Shown here: positions 1-7,847 of the stretch, in pieces
How the letters are laid out: each line of letters starts with the position of its first letter
Numbering within the stretch: the stretch's first letter is position 1
From: Desulfovibrio oxyclinae DSM 11498
GTDB taxonomy: Bacteria > Desulfobacterota > Desulfovibrionia > Desulfovibrionales > Desulfovibrionaceae
Direction: 5' to 3'
Length of the DNA stretch: 64,000 bases
Assembly (NCBI RefSeq): GCF_000375485.1
Contig: NZ_AQXE01000006.1
Location: 82,964 to 146,963 of the forward strand
Program-made: the position numbers and the translations under genes
Notes under the pieces: model-generated
What the model saw: only the letters and a program-made list of their open reading frames with translations
What the model was told of the DNA's origin: nothing
Databases searched by the model: none

Positions 1-1466
1 GTGACCATGATGATGGGGGTGTCTTCAAAGCCCGGCGTATTGCGGATCTTGCCCACCAGCTCCATGCCGTCCATGACAGGCATGTTCATGTCGGTAAGGA
101 TGATATCGAAGTCTTCGCCGCGCTCGATGAATTCGAACGCTTCCTGTCCGTTTGAGGCGATGAAGGGTTCGAAGCCGAGATCGGTCAGGATGGCGCGGTG
201 CATGGCGCACATGGACCGGGAGTCGTCCGCGGCCAGCGCCTTGCGGGTGCTTTCTTCGAGATCCGGCAGTCTGGCGAGGTCCTCGTCGGCACGCGCGCCA
301 CCGATTTCCACGAGCAGCCCCTTGAACTCGTCCAGCACTTCCTGGTCCCGCGATTCGGCCAGGGCGTCAACCAGCATGTCCCCGGCTCCGGCGCTCTCGT
401 ACAGCGCATCAAAGAGCCGCGTGGCGCGGGCGTTGACGATGGCCTTTGCCAGACGCTCGGCCTGATCGTCTGCCGCACTGAGCATCTTCGTGAGCTGATT
501 GACCATGCCGGGGTTCACGTGCTTCTCAAGCCCCGTAATCACCGCCATGAGCGTGAGTTCCTCGGTCTCGTTCAGGCCGTCCACGAGGCAGATGATGCCC
601 TTCATGGTGCCCACGCGTCCGAGCGCCTCGTAGAGCGCGTAGCGGACGTTGGGAGTCTCGGCCAGCCCTTTGTCGAAGGCGGCCACGAGACCGTCGGCAC
701 AACTTTTGTCACCGATGAACCCGAGCACGTTGGCGGCCAGCACCTTATGGTCGTCGTCACCGGTTTCGAAGGCTTCGAGCAGCAGCGGAATCACCGGGGA
801 GCCGATGGAAATCATGGCGTCCGTGATGATCCGGCGCACCGTGGGGTTCTTGTGGTGCAGCTTGTCCACCAGAAAACGCAGGGTGTCGTCCGTCTGAATG
901 GAGGCCAGCGCCTCAATGGACTTCCACGTGGTGATCTCGCACACTTCGTAGCGTTCCGGGGCCTCGCTCTCTTCCACAAGCCCCTTGAGTTCGGGAATGG
1001 AGTCGTGATCATTGAGCTTGCCCAGCGCTTCAATGCAGAGCGCCTGGATGAACGGATCTTCGTTGTTCAGAAATTTTCTGAAAGTGGGCAGCGTTGCGGG
1101 ATCGCCGATGTGCGCCAGAGAGGTCAGCACTTCCATGAGGCGGTCCGGGTCCTCTTCGTTCTCCGCCAGCGAAGCCAGCACGGGGGCCGCTTGTTCGAAG
1201 CGGTGTTCCCCGGCCACGCGGATGCAGAGGGTCCGAAAGCCCGCATGTTCATCGGAAAGACCGCGAACGGTCCGCTCGGGATCCTGCGAAAGCACGGCGT
1301 TCAGGGCGTTGACCACCATGTAGTCGATGGAGGTGTCGCCGACGGGGACCTTCAGAAGGTCGATAAGGCCGGGCAGGGTCTGGGGATCCTTGCTGCCGGC
1401 CACCTCGTTCAGGATCGTTATCTGGTCAAGAAATTCCTTGCTTCGGAAATCGTCGAGAATCGACAT
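1..1466 (-). CDS. HEAT-repeat protein with C-terminal response-regulator receiver domain (partial)
   Basis: This minus-strand gene runs off the left edge and has no stop in the window (about 488 codons visible). Residues 1 to roughly 400 are a series of helical HEAT-like units (for example LPGLIDLLKVP, IQALCIEALGKL, VRYALYEALGRVG). A CheY-type receiver domain follows, with the phospho-acceptor Asp near residue 459 in ILTDMNMPVMDGMEL. The ATG at 1466 is preceded by CGGAG at good spacing and lies 33 bases after the cheX stop, so the two genes form one transcript. HEAT scaffolds fused to receivers usually bring partner proteins under phosphorelay control. With CheX next door, a role in chemotaxis or motility signalling is likely, but the partner is unknown. 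Confidence 0.85.
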   Translation of the reverse strand, partial: MSILDDFRSKEFLDQITILNEVAGSKDPQTLPGLIDLLKVPVGDTSIDYMVVNALNAVLSQDPERTVRGLSDEHAGFRTLCIRVAGEHRFEQAAPVLASLAENEEDPDRLMEVLTSLAHIGDPATLPTFRKFLNNEDPFIQALCIEALGKLNDHDSIPELKGLVEESEAPERYEVCEITTWKSIEALASIQTDDTLRFLVDKLHHKNPTVRRIITDAMISIGSPVIPLLLEAFETGDDDHKVLAANVLGFIGDKSCADGLVAAFDKGLAETPNVRYALYEALGRVGTMKGIICLVDGLNETEELTLMAVITGLEKHVNPGMVNQLTKMLSAADDQAERLAKAIVNARATRLFDALYESAGAGDMLVDALAESRDQEVLDEFKGLLVEIGGARADEDLARLPDLEESTRKALAADDSRSMCAMHRAILTDLGFEPFIASNGQEAFEFIERGEDFDIILTDMNMPVMDGMELVGKIRNTPGFEDTPIIMV

Positions 1467-1499
1467 GTAGCGCTCCGTTTTTCTCTTGGCGACAGTTCG

Positions 1500-1958
1500 T
1501 TACTCGAAACAGAATTCGATGGTGAACCCGCCGCTGTCCGTACTGAACGGGATGGCCATGATGGGAGTTTTCGCAACGTGGGAGATGGTGTGGTTGTCAC
1601 CCATGATGACCGAGGGCGTGGAGCCTTCGAAGACGAGCCCCCTTTCGGCGAGACCGGCTCTTGCCTGTCCCGAGATCATGTTGGTCAGCTCACCCACCGC
1701 GTCCTTGACGTCGGTCATGATATCTTCGATTTCGTCGCCCAGCATGTTCTTGACGATGCTCACGGCGCACTTTTTGTCGAACGACATGGACACGCTGCCG
1801 TTCTTTTCGCCGGTGAGGCCGACGAGGCCGGTGACATCTCCGACGGCCGTGTTGTTCTTCTTGACGTAAGGCTTGCCCACCTTGGGCTTGACAAACGCCA
1901 TGGTGGACAGCACGTCCACGGCAGCCTTGATGAAAGGTTTCGCCAGTTCAACGTCCAT
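1500..1958 (-). CDS. cheX: Chemotaxis protein CheX, CheY-P phosphatase family
   Basis: The 152-residue protein starts MDVELAKPFIKAAVDVL and has the CheC/CheX/FliY pattern: an N-terminal helix followed by the phosphatase helix D-AVGELTNMISG, containing the Glu and Asn (ExxN) that attack phospho-CheY. The C-terminal part (MAIPFSTDSGGFTIEF) fits the final strands of the fold. Length is normal for CheX. The ATG at 1958 has a strong ribosome site (GAGAGGAG). It is the first gene of a two-gene unit with the downstream HEAT-receiver gene, suggesting that this receiver or another CheY-like protein is its substrate. Confidence 0.85.
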   Translation of the reverse strand: MDVELAKPFIKAAVDVLSTMAFVKPKVGKPYVKKNNTAVGDVTGLVGLTGEKNGSVSMSFDKKCAVSIVKNMLGDEIEDIMTDVKDAVGELTNMISGQARAGLAERGLVFEGSTPSVIMGDNHTISHVAKTPIMAIPFSTDSGGFTIEFCFE

Positions 1959-2195
1959 ATGAAAACTCCTCTCGGAACTGCAGGAAACGGGTGCCGATCG
2001 GGCTTCGGTCCCTGTTGTTTGATGTGTACGTCAGACCATTCCCGTCATGCCGGAAATCGGGAGTGCCTACGAGTATTTTTTGGTAACGGTTTACGCAATA
2101 TCGGTCAAGTCATGTAGAAAGATGCGTGGCACCGTTTTCCTGCCGCTTGCCCCGGCCGCATTCTGAATGTATCCCCCCTCCATGGAGAGTGACAC

Positions 2196-3368
2196 ATGAC
2201 CCGCAGTGAAAACGGTGCGGCCTTCGGACAGGTGCTCGGGTGGGCCCTGTTCATCGCAGGCATATTCTTTCTCAACTTCCTTTCCCGCGTCACCTTCGGC
2301 CCGCTCATGCCGGTCATCCGCGAAGAGCTGGGCATATCACACGCGCAGGCTGGCAGCATTTTCCTCATGGTGGCCGTGGGCAACGCCCTCGGGCTGCTGC
2401 TGAGCGGTTTCGTCTCACGCAGGCTCGGACACCGTCGAACCGTGGGCGTTTCCGGGCTGATCGTCGGCCTCATGTGCCTGTCCATCGGCTTCTGCGACGG
2501 CCTTGCCACCCTGCGCGCCTTCACCGGCCTGCTGGGACTTGCGGCCGGTATCTACCTGCCCTCGGGGCTGACCTCCATCACCACGCTTATTCGCCGAGCA
2601 GACTGGGGCAAGGCGCTCGCGATACACGAGCTGGCGCCAAACACGGCCTTCGTACTTGCCCCGCTTCTGGCGGAGGCCGCTCTGCTTCAGGGCGACTGGC
2701 GCGACGCCTTCCGGCTGCTCGGCGCGTTGCAGCTGCTCGCGGGATGCGCCTTTCTGTGGCGCGGGCGGGGAGCCGATTTTCCGGGGATAGTCCCTTCGCC
2801 CGGCGCCATGCTCGCGGTGCTGCGGCGACCGGTGTTCTGGCTCTTCGCGCTGCTCTTCAGCCTTGCGGTGGGGGCCAGCGTGGGACCGTACTCCATGCTG
2901 CCGCTCTATCTGGTGGACGACCACGGCTACGCGCGCCCCGATGCCAACGGGCTGCTCGCGGCAGCACGCGTGGCGGGCATCTTTCTGCCCTTCTTCGCCG
3001 GATGGCTGGCCGACCGCATGGGCGGCCGCGCCGCGCTCGTGCTGTATCTGGCTCTGACCGGTTCGGCCACGGTGGGGCTCGGACTGGCCTCCGGCCCGTG
3101 GCTCCCCACCATGGTGCTGCTGCAGCCCGCGCTCTCCGTCCTGTTCTATCCCCCTGCCTTTTCGCTGCTCTCAGCGGCCTTCGACGACTCCGAGCGCAGC
3201 CTTGCGGTGTCGCTGCTCACGCCCATCTCCGCCACGGTGGGCCTCGGCCTGACTCCCACACTGCTGGGCTGGCTGGGCGACCACGGCCTGTTCGGACTCG
3301 GGTTCACGGGCCAGGGTGTCCTGCTGCTGGCCGCGCTGCTGCTTTTTCCAACCATGCCGCGCCGCTGA
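2196..3368 (+). CDS. MFS transporter
   Basis: A 390-residue, strongly hydrophobic protein with about 12 membrane segments. The N-terminal half begins with a helix (GWALFIAGIFFLNFLSRVTFG) and a following motif-A-like loop GFVSRRLGHRRTVG between helices 2 and 3, diagnostic for the major facilitator superfamily. A second copy of the loop motif, GWLADRMGGRAAL, lies near residue 270. Substrate is not predictable. GGAGAG lies just upstream of the ATG. It is followed after 64 bases by a metallo-hydrolase and an AEC transporter in the same direction, which may be one transcription unit. Confidence 0.85.
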   Translation: MTRSENGAAFGQVLGWALFIAGIFFLNFLSRVTFGPLMPVIREELGISHAQAGSIFLMVAVGNALGLLLSGFVSRRLGHRRTVGVSGLIVGLMCLSIGFCDGLATLRAFTGLLGLAAGIYLPSGLTSITTLIRRADWGKALAIHELAPNTAFVLAPLLAEAALLQGDWRDAFRLLGALQLLAGCAFLWRGRGADFPGIVPSPGAMLAVLRRPVFWLFALLFSLAVGASVGPYSMLPLYLVDDHGYARPDANGLLAAARVAGIFLPFFAGWLADRMGGRAALVLYLALTGSATVGLGLASGPWLPTMVLLQPALSVLFYPPAFSLLSAAFDDSERSLAVSLLTPISATVGLGLTPTLLGWLGDHGLFGLGFTGQGVLLLAALLLFPTMPRR

Positions 3369-3432
3369 CGCCCCCTTGCATTTCATGGCCTCTGGAGTAC
3401 ATTCGGGGAAAAATTCCCCGCGGAGGCACTCT

Positions 3433-4185
3433 ATGAGCAAATGGACCATTCATCCCATCGTCATGGGCACCAAAGTGTTCGACAAAGGCATGATGACCTA
3501 TCAGCACGACTACGGCACCCCCTACACCATCCCTATATACACCTGGCTGCTCAAGGGCGGCGACAAGACCGTGCTGGTGGATACCGGCGAGATGAGCCCG
3601 GTCATCTCCGAGGAGCGCGAGAAGGCCATCGGCGGCCCCATCCATACCTTCGAGAAAGGCCTAGAACTGCACGGCCTCAAACCAGAGGACATCGACGTGG
3701 TCCTGCATACCCACCTGCACAACGACCACTGCGAAAACGACTGGAAATGCTCCAACGCGCGCATCTACGTTCACGAAAAGGAGCTGGAACACATTCACGA
3801 CCCGCACCCGCTGGATTTCCGGTACCTCGAAGACTACATCGACGACGTGGAAGAAAACGGCCAGCTGGAGATACTCGGCGGCGACGCCGAACCGCTGCCG
3901 GGCATCCGCATGGTGCATACTCCCGCCCACACCGAGGGCGGCATGTCCATATTGGTGGAGACCGAAAAAGGCACGGCCATGATCTGCGGCTTCTGCACCA
4001 TTCTGGAGAATCTCTTTCCCCCCGTGGAAGTCAGGGCAATGGAGATGGAGGTCATTCCGCCGGGCACCCACATCAACGCCAATGAAGCATATGACATTCT
4101 CAAAAAAGCCAAGGACATGGCTGACATTCACATTCCGCTGCACGAGCCGCGCTTCGCGTCCGTGCCGGTAATACCGGAGCCCTGA
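3433..4185 (+). CDS. Metallo-beta-lactamase-fold hydrolase (AHL-lactonase-like)
   Basis: A 250-residue protein of the metallo-beta-lactamase superfamily. Metal ligands are visible as HTHLHNDH (residues 92-99, HxHxDH signature at 94-99), with a later His in HTPAHTEGG and a C-terminal PLHEPRF. The overall pattern (MGTKVFDKGMMTY, LVDTGEM, HxHxDH) resembles the N-acyl homoserine lactonase family, but many members hydrolyse other lactones or esters, so quorum quenching is only a possibility. The ATG at 3433 is chosen because CGGAGG sits just upstream; an earlier in-frame start lies inside the preceding gene. The stop overlaps the start of the next gene (TGATG), indicating translational coupling. 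Confidence 0.8.
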   Translation: MSKWTIHPIVMGTKVFDKGMMTYQHDYGTPYTIPIYTWLLKGGDKTVLVDTGEMSPVISEEREKAIGGPIHTFEKGLELHGLKPEDIDVVLHTHLHNDHCENDWKCSNARIYVHEKELEHIHDPHPLDFRYLEDYIDDVEENGQLEILGGDAEPLPGIRMVHTPAHTEGGMSILVETEKGTAMICGFCTILENLFPPVEVRAMEMEVIPPGTHINANEAYDILKKAKDMADIHIPLHEPRFASVPVIPEP

Positions 4186-5093
4186 TGGACCCGGTTCTCC
4201 CGGCAGTGGCACCGGTCTTCGGACTGGTGCTGGCGGGGCACGCCCTGCATCGCATGAGCTTTCCGGCGCGGGCCTTCTGGCCCGCCTCGGAACGGCTCAC
4301 CTACTACGTACTCTTTCCGGCGCTGCTGGTGGGCGGCCTTTCCGGGCGCGACTTCGAATCCGGAGCCCTGCCGCTGTCGCTTGCCGTGGGCGGCGCAATC
4401 CTCGCGGTGGCCGCACTCTTGTGGATTCTGCGCCCCCGTCTGCCGCTCTCCGGTCCGGTGTTCACCTCGGTCTTTCAGGGCGGCATCCGGCCCAACACCT
4501 ACATCGCCCTCTCGCTGGCGGCGGCACTGCTCGGCGCGGACTGGATGAAGCTCTCCGCCGTGGCCCTGCTCACCGCCATTCCGCTGGTCAACGTGCTGTG
4601 CGTTCTTGTCCTCTCCCGCCACGGAGAAGGCAACGCCACGGGTGTTGGCGCCGTTTTTCGGCAACTTGCCGGAAACCCGCTGATTCTCGCATGCCTCACC
4701 GGAATGATTCTCAACGCGGCGGACGTCACTCTGCCGGTCGTGGCAGCGGATTTTCTGGACATACTCGGCCGCGCCGCGCTGCCCATGGGACTGCTTGCAG
4801 TGGGCGCGGGCCTCAGACCGGCGACTGCCGCAGGACATCTGCGCCCGGCAATGCTGAGTTCCGTGGCGCACCTGCTGCTCCTGCCCGCAGCGGCGTGGCT
4901 CATTGCCTCGGCCCTCGGCGCACAGCCGGACATGGTCAGGGCGGCACTGATATTCACGGCCATCCCGGTGGCGGCGTCCTCGTTCATCCTCGCGCGTCAG
5001 ATGGGCGGCGACCATGAAGCGATGGCCGCAATCATCACGGTTCAGACCGCGCTGTCCATCCTGAGCATTCCCGTGCTTCTTTCTTTGGCCTGA
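4185..5093 (+). CDS. AEC family transporter
   Basis: A 302-residue integral membrane protein of the auxin efflux carrier (AEC) family. There are about ten hydrophobic segments in two halves: PVLPAVAPVFGLVLAGHAL at the start, the GGIRPNTYIALSLAAAL region near residue 95, and a C-terminal FTAIPVAASSFILARQMGG that is typical of the family's second half. Bacterial AEC members export or import small organic acids; the substrate here is unknown. Its ATG overlaps the stop of the upstream hydrolase, so the two may act on the same compound. Confidence 0.8.
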   Translation: MDPVLPAVAPVFGLVLAGHALHRMSFPARAFWPASERLTYYVLFPALLVGGLSGRDFESGALPLSLAVGGAILAVAALLWILRPRLPLSGPVFTSVFQGGIRPNTYIALSLAAALLGADWMKLSAVALLTAIPLVNVLCVLVLSRHGEGNATGVGAVFRQLAGNPLILACLTGMILNAADVTLPVVAADFLDILGRAALPMGLLAVGAGLRPATAAGHLRPAMLSSVAHLLLLPAAAWLIASALGAQPDMVRAALIFTAIPVAASSFILARQMGGDHEAMAAIITVQTALSILSIPVLLSLA

Positions 5094-5177
5094 GGGCGGC
5101 TTTTTCCACGCAGTGCACTTGTTTTTGCTCGTGAATTCTGGGATTACAAAGCAATTCAACCCAAGGAGTGAGGAATC

Positions 5178-5651
5178 ATGGCGAAAGATTTCAGGCAATA
5201 TCTCGAAGAAAGCGACCGCAGCGAAGACTTCGGCCGTTTCTTCAAGGAAATTGGCATCGGCTCCAAGATCGTGGCCTCCATTCAGGCCAGTTCGGTGCAC
5301 GACTGCTCCCCTGCTGAAACCCTCGACGACCTGAAGGCGTACGAGACGTGGGAAGTCGCCCTCAGGCAGACCAACCGCCCCATCTACGTCACCCGCGTCG
5401 GCGTGTGGGAACACCTCTATGAAAAGGACTGGGCCAAAGATTTCGAACAGCCCGACTTCGGCCGCTTCCTCGAACGTGTTCAGATGCCGACCGCGGAAGT
5501 GCAGACCATGTTCGACGACCTCGTGTCCTTTGCGCTGGAAAACGAACAGCTCGAAAAGGAAGAGGACATCCACATGGTTGACCCTGACGAGCCCATCAAG
5601 AAGATCGACAAGAACAGGAAACTCTCCTGCGGCGGCTGCCAGTCCAAATAG
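5178..5651 (+). CDS. Conserved-looking hypothetical protein with C-terminal CGGC
   Basis: A 157-residue soluble, acidic protein that I do not recognise. It starts MAKDFRQYLEESDRSEDFGRF and has two similar DFGRF/DFGRFL segments (near residues 17 and 93), perhaps an internal repeat. The tail ends in CGGCQSK, a CxxC pair that could bind metal or form a disulfide. A good ribosome site (AAGGAG, then GAGG) precedes the ATG, and a strong terminator follows within 10 bases of the stop, so it is a monocistronic, probably well expressed gene. Confidence 0.65.
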   Translation: MAKDFRQYLEESDRSEDFGRFFKEIGIGSKIVASIQASSVHDCSPAETLDDLKAYETWEVALRQTNRPIYVTRVGVWEHLYEKDWAKDFEQPDFGRFLERVQMPTAEVQTMFDDLVSFALENEQLEKEEDIHMVDPDEPIKKIDKNRKLSCGGCQSK

Positions 5652-5658
5652 CCCGTAC

Positions 5659-5690
5659 CGCCCGCTCCCGCTCCGGGGGCGGGCGTTTTC
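5659..5690 (+). terminator. Rho-independent terminator
   Basis: An 11-bp GC-rich stem (CGCCCGCTCCC pairing with GGGGGCGGGCG) with a five-base loop is followed by TTTTCC. It begins 8 bases after the stop of the 157-residue hypothetical gene. Confidence 0.8.
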
Positions 5691-5741
5691 CTTGCGCCAT
5701 CCCTTGGCTCCCGGCCCTGCAGCAGGTACCATGGAGCCGCA

Positions 5742-6239
5742 ATGAACAATGACAGGAAAACGCTCCGGCTCTTCGTCTACGGCACCCTGAAATCGGGCTT
5801 TCCGCAGCACAGACACTACTGTGGACCCGACGCCCGCACTTACGCCGCCACGGTGCCCGGCCACCTCTACCATCTCCCGCAGGGCTATCCCGCCGCCACG
5901 GTCCCCGCAGACACTATTATCGCTCACGGCAGTGCCGATCCGGACCTCGACGCATCTCTTCAGGACACGCATCAGCCCCATCCGGAAACCGGCCCTAACG
6001 CACCACGCATCCACGGGCAGGTCGTGGAGTTGGACGATCCCGGAAGGCTCCTGCCCGCCATTGATGATTACGAAGGGTTCACGCCCGACGGAACCGGCGA
6101 TTATCTCAGGGTGCTGGTGACGGCCGACACCGCCGAAGGCCCGCGCACGGTATGGATGTATGCGATGAAATCCGTGCGCCGGGGGTTGCAGGTTCCCGGC
6201 GGACGCTGGCCCGAGGGCATGGACGGGCTGAAGGGCTGA
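5742..6239 (+). CDS. Gamma-glutamylcyclotransferase (AIG2-like) family protein
   Basis: A 165-residue protein with the family signature RLFVYGTLKSGFPQHRHY at residues 9-26 and the catalytic-acid region AIDDYEGFTPDG near residue 107. The GGCT/AIG2 fold converts gamma-glutamyl groups to 5-oxoproline or removes gamma-glutamyl amines. A roughly 30-residue acidic insertion (residues 60-90, DPDLDASLQDTHQPHPE) is longer than in typical YtfP proteins. The ATG at 5742 follows TGGAGCCGCA. The gene is convergent with the DUF2721 gene, 6 bases away. Confidence 0.75.
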   Translation: MNNDRKTLRLFVYGTLKSGFPQHRHYCGPDARTYAATVPGHLYHLPQGYPAATVPADTIIAHGSADPDLDASLQDTHQPHPETGPNAPRIHGQVVELDDPGRLLPAIDDYEGFTPDGTGDYLRVLVTADTAEGPRTVWMYAMKSVRRGLQVPGGRWPEGMDGLKG

Positions 6240-6245
6240 TCCGCC

Positions 6246-6659
6246 CTACTGCCGCTTCTCCATGTCTTCCAGCAGGATGTCCAGCGCCTGCACCGAGATG
6301 CGGATCTCCAGAAAGGACACGAAAAGCGACGTCAGCAAAAAGAACAGGCTGAGTCCGAAGAAAATCTGGCCCGCGAGAATCCAGTCCTCGAACAGACAGA
6401 CCATGGACAGGATGCAGGTCAACATGGAGAGTACCCCGAAGCCCTGCATGTTGCGGATCATGTAGACCCTGCGGCGCAGGTTTTCCAGCTGCTTGCGCAC
6501 GGACTCCTCGCCGCCGTTCTTGTACTGATCGTGCAGGGCGCGGATGCGAGCGCCGAGCGACAGGAAGCGGTTGGTGAAGGCCAGCATGAAAAGGGAAATG
6601 GCCGGGAACAGCAGCGCGGGCGTGGTCATGGATATCTTCACGGGAACACCTTTTTCCAA
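6246..6659 (-). CDS. DUF2721-type membrane protein
   Basis: A 137-residue protein with three hydrophobic segments: residues 10-30 (TTPALLFPAISLFMLAFTN), about 72-90 (MQGFGVLSMLTCILSMVCLF) and 95-115 (ILAGQIFFGLSLFFLLTSLF). A basic, charged loop lies between the first two (QLENLRRRVYMIRNMQG). The arrangement of an N-terminal helix, a long charged region and a helix pair matches the DUF2721 family, whose function is unknown. The start could also be the internal ATG of MTTPALL, which would remove ten residues. Confidence 0.65.
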   Translation of the reverse strand: MEKGVPVKISMTTPALLFPAISLFMLAFTNRFLSLGARIRALHDQYKNGGEESVRKQLENLRRRVYMIRNMQGFGVLSMLTCILSMVCLFEDWILAGQIFFGLSLFFLLTSLFVSFLEIRISVQALDILLEDMEKRQ

Positions 6660-6718
6660 GAAGTTGCGGTCGCAAGATGATTCCTGCGGACCGCCACGGC
6701 TGTCAACGGAAATCGCAC

Positions 6719-6763
6719 GAAAAAGGCGGGACGGGGCCAGAAGACCGCCGCCCCGCCCTTCGC
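6719..6763 (-). terminator. Terminator after the aroA'-type gene
   Basis: On the minus strand GGGCGGGG and CCCCGTCCCGCC can pair around a loop and are followed by TTTTT. It lies immediately after the stop of the gene at 6771-7568. Confidence 0.6.
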
Positions 6764-6770
6764 ACGGCCG

Positions 6771-7568
6771 CTAGTCGAAAAGCTCCATGGCCGCGTCCAC
6801 GCTCCAGTCCTCATGCACCACCTTGTGCAGCGCCTTGACAATGCGCGAGGGGTCGGCGTGCTGGAAGATGTTTCGTCCGACAGAGAGACCGGAACCGCCC
6901 GCCTGAATGGAGTCGTGTACCATCTGCACGATGTCGCGGTCGCTCTCCAGCTTGGGCCCGCCCGCGATGACCACGGGCACGCCGCAGGCTCCGTTGACCA
7001 CATTGCGGAAAGAGTCGGGGGCGCCGGTGTAGTTGACCTTGACGATATCCGCGCCCAGTTCAACGCCCACCCGCGCGCAATGGGCCACCACAGCCGGATC
7101 ATACTCGTCCGTCACCTTGGGGCCGCGCGCATACATCATGGCAAGGACAGGCATTCCCCACTTGTTGGCCTCGGAACAGACCGCGCCCAGATCCGCGAGC
7201 ATACGGGGTTCGGTCTCGTCTCCGAGGTTGATGTGCAGCGAAACCGCGTCCGCGCCGAGGCTCAGAGCATCCTCCACGGTTGCCACGAGGGTCTTGGCGT
7301 TGGGATACGGGGACAGGGAGGTGCTGGCGGAAAGATGGATGATCAGCCCGATGTCCGGACCGTAATTGCGGTGAGAGCAGCGAGGGATGCCCTTGTGCAT
7401 GAGCATGGCGTTGGCACCGCCTTCTGCCACCTGATTCACGGTCTTGCGCAGGTCCACCAGCCCGTAAATGGGCCCCACGGTCACGCCGTGGTCGATGGGC
7501 ACGACGATGGTCCTGCCGTTGTTACGGTTCATGATCCTTTCCATCCGGACGGCTTTTCCCAGCTGCAT
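6771..7568 (-). CDS. aroA': 2-amino-3,7-dideoxy-D-threo-hept-6-ulosonate synthase (archaeal-type aromatic pathway)
   Basis: A 265-residue class I aldolase-fold protein. Its N-terminus (LGKAVRMERIMNRNNGRTIV, VPIDHGVTVGPI) and segments such as AEGGANAMLMHKGI, GADIVKVNYTGAPDSF and LSVGRNIFQHADP closely follow the Methanocaldococcus MJ0400 enzyme. That enzyme makes 2-amino-3,7-dideoxy-heptulosonate, the precursor for 3-dehydroquinate synthase II. The Schiff-base Lys is in VKVNYTG. In Desulfovibrio this route replaces DAHP synthase, so the gene feeds Phe, Tyr and Trp synthesis. It lies downstream of trpB on the same strand, but has its own promoter, Phe-codon leader peptide and attenuator. An ordinary fructose-bisphosphate aldolase is less likely given the match to MJ0400. 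Confidence 0.85.
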   Translation of the reverse strand: MQLGKAVRMERIMNRNNGRTIVVPIDHGVTVGPIYGLVDLRKTVNQVAEGGANAMLMHKGIPRCSHRNYGPDIGLIIHLSASTSLSPYPNAKTLVATVEDALSLGADAVSLHINLGDETEPRMLADLGAVCSEANKWGMPVLAMMYARGPKVTDEYDPAVVAHCARVGVELGADIVKVNYTGAPDSFRNVVNGACGVPVVIAGGPKLESDRDIVQMVHDSIQAGGSGLSVGRNIFQHADPSRIVKALHKVVHEDWSVDAAMELFD

Positions 7569-7606
7569 GTCGGTCTCCTGTGTTTTATGCCCAGACAGGC
7601 CCGGGC

Positions 7607-7645
7607 CAAAAAAAGAGGCCGCGGGCTCGGAGCCTGCGGCCTTGG
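7607..7645 (-). terminator. Attenuator terminator in front of aroA'
   Basis: On the minus strand GGCCGC-A-GGCT and AGCC-C-GCGGCC form a stem with one mismatch, followed by TC and seven T residues. It lies between the Phe-rich leader peptide and the aroA'-type gene. The 5' arm can instead pair with a segment directly after the Phe codons (7681-7690), which gives a classical terminator/antiterminator switch. Confidence 0.85.
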
Positions 7646-7666
7646 TGATTGACGTTCATTCAACAG

Positions 7667-7741
7667 TCAGTGCACACCCCAGCCACAGGCGTTCCTAAAA
7701 AAGAAAAAGAAGAAAAAGAAACGGGCGGCTGTGATGTTCAT
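7667..7741 (-). CDS. pheL: Phenylalanine attenuator leader peptide
   Basis: A 24-codon reading frame on the minus strand starts MNITAAR, continues with eight consecutive Phe codons (TTC and TTT mixed) and ends RNACGWGVH before TGA. It lies between a TTGACA promoter and the attenuator terminator of aroA'. Runs of regulatory codons followed by a terminator are the hallmark of ribosome-mediated attenuation, as in enterobacterial pheA and pheST leaders. No Shine-Dalgarno sequence precedes the ATG, which sits exactly 30 bases after TTGACA, so translation from a leaderless transcript is likely. The name is by analogy, not homology. Confidence 0.85.
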   Translation of the reverse strand: MNITAARFFFFFFFFRNACGWGVH

Positions 7742-7747
7742 GGCTTT

Positions 7748-7777
7748 TGAATATCCGCGTCGCGCGGGGGTTGTCAA
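7748..7777 (-). promoter_or_regulatory. Sigma-70 type promoter of the Phe leader
   Basis: On the minus strand TTGACA (7772-7777) is followed after 18 bases by TATTCA (7748-7753). The expected start of transcription falls at or next to the A of the leader-peptide ATG at 7741. Confidence 0.6.
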
Positions 7778-7847
7778 TAATTGTTTGCGTATCGATGCGG
7801 TGACGGCGGCCTCCCCGTTCGCGACGGGAAGACCGCCGGTCCGGAGT

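Noticed and set aside
198..2117. A 639-codon plus-strand frame opposite the HEAT-receiver and cheX genes
   Set aside because: It is the antisense of real genes in GC-rich DNA. Its predicted protein has no recognisable motif, whereas the minus strand shows clear receiver and CheX signatures and ribosome sites.
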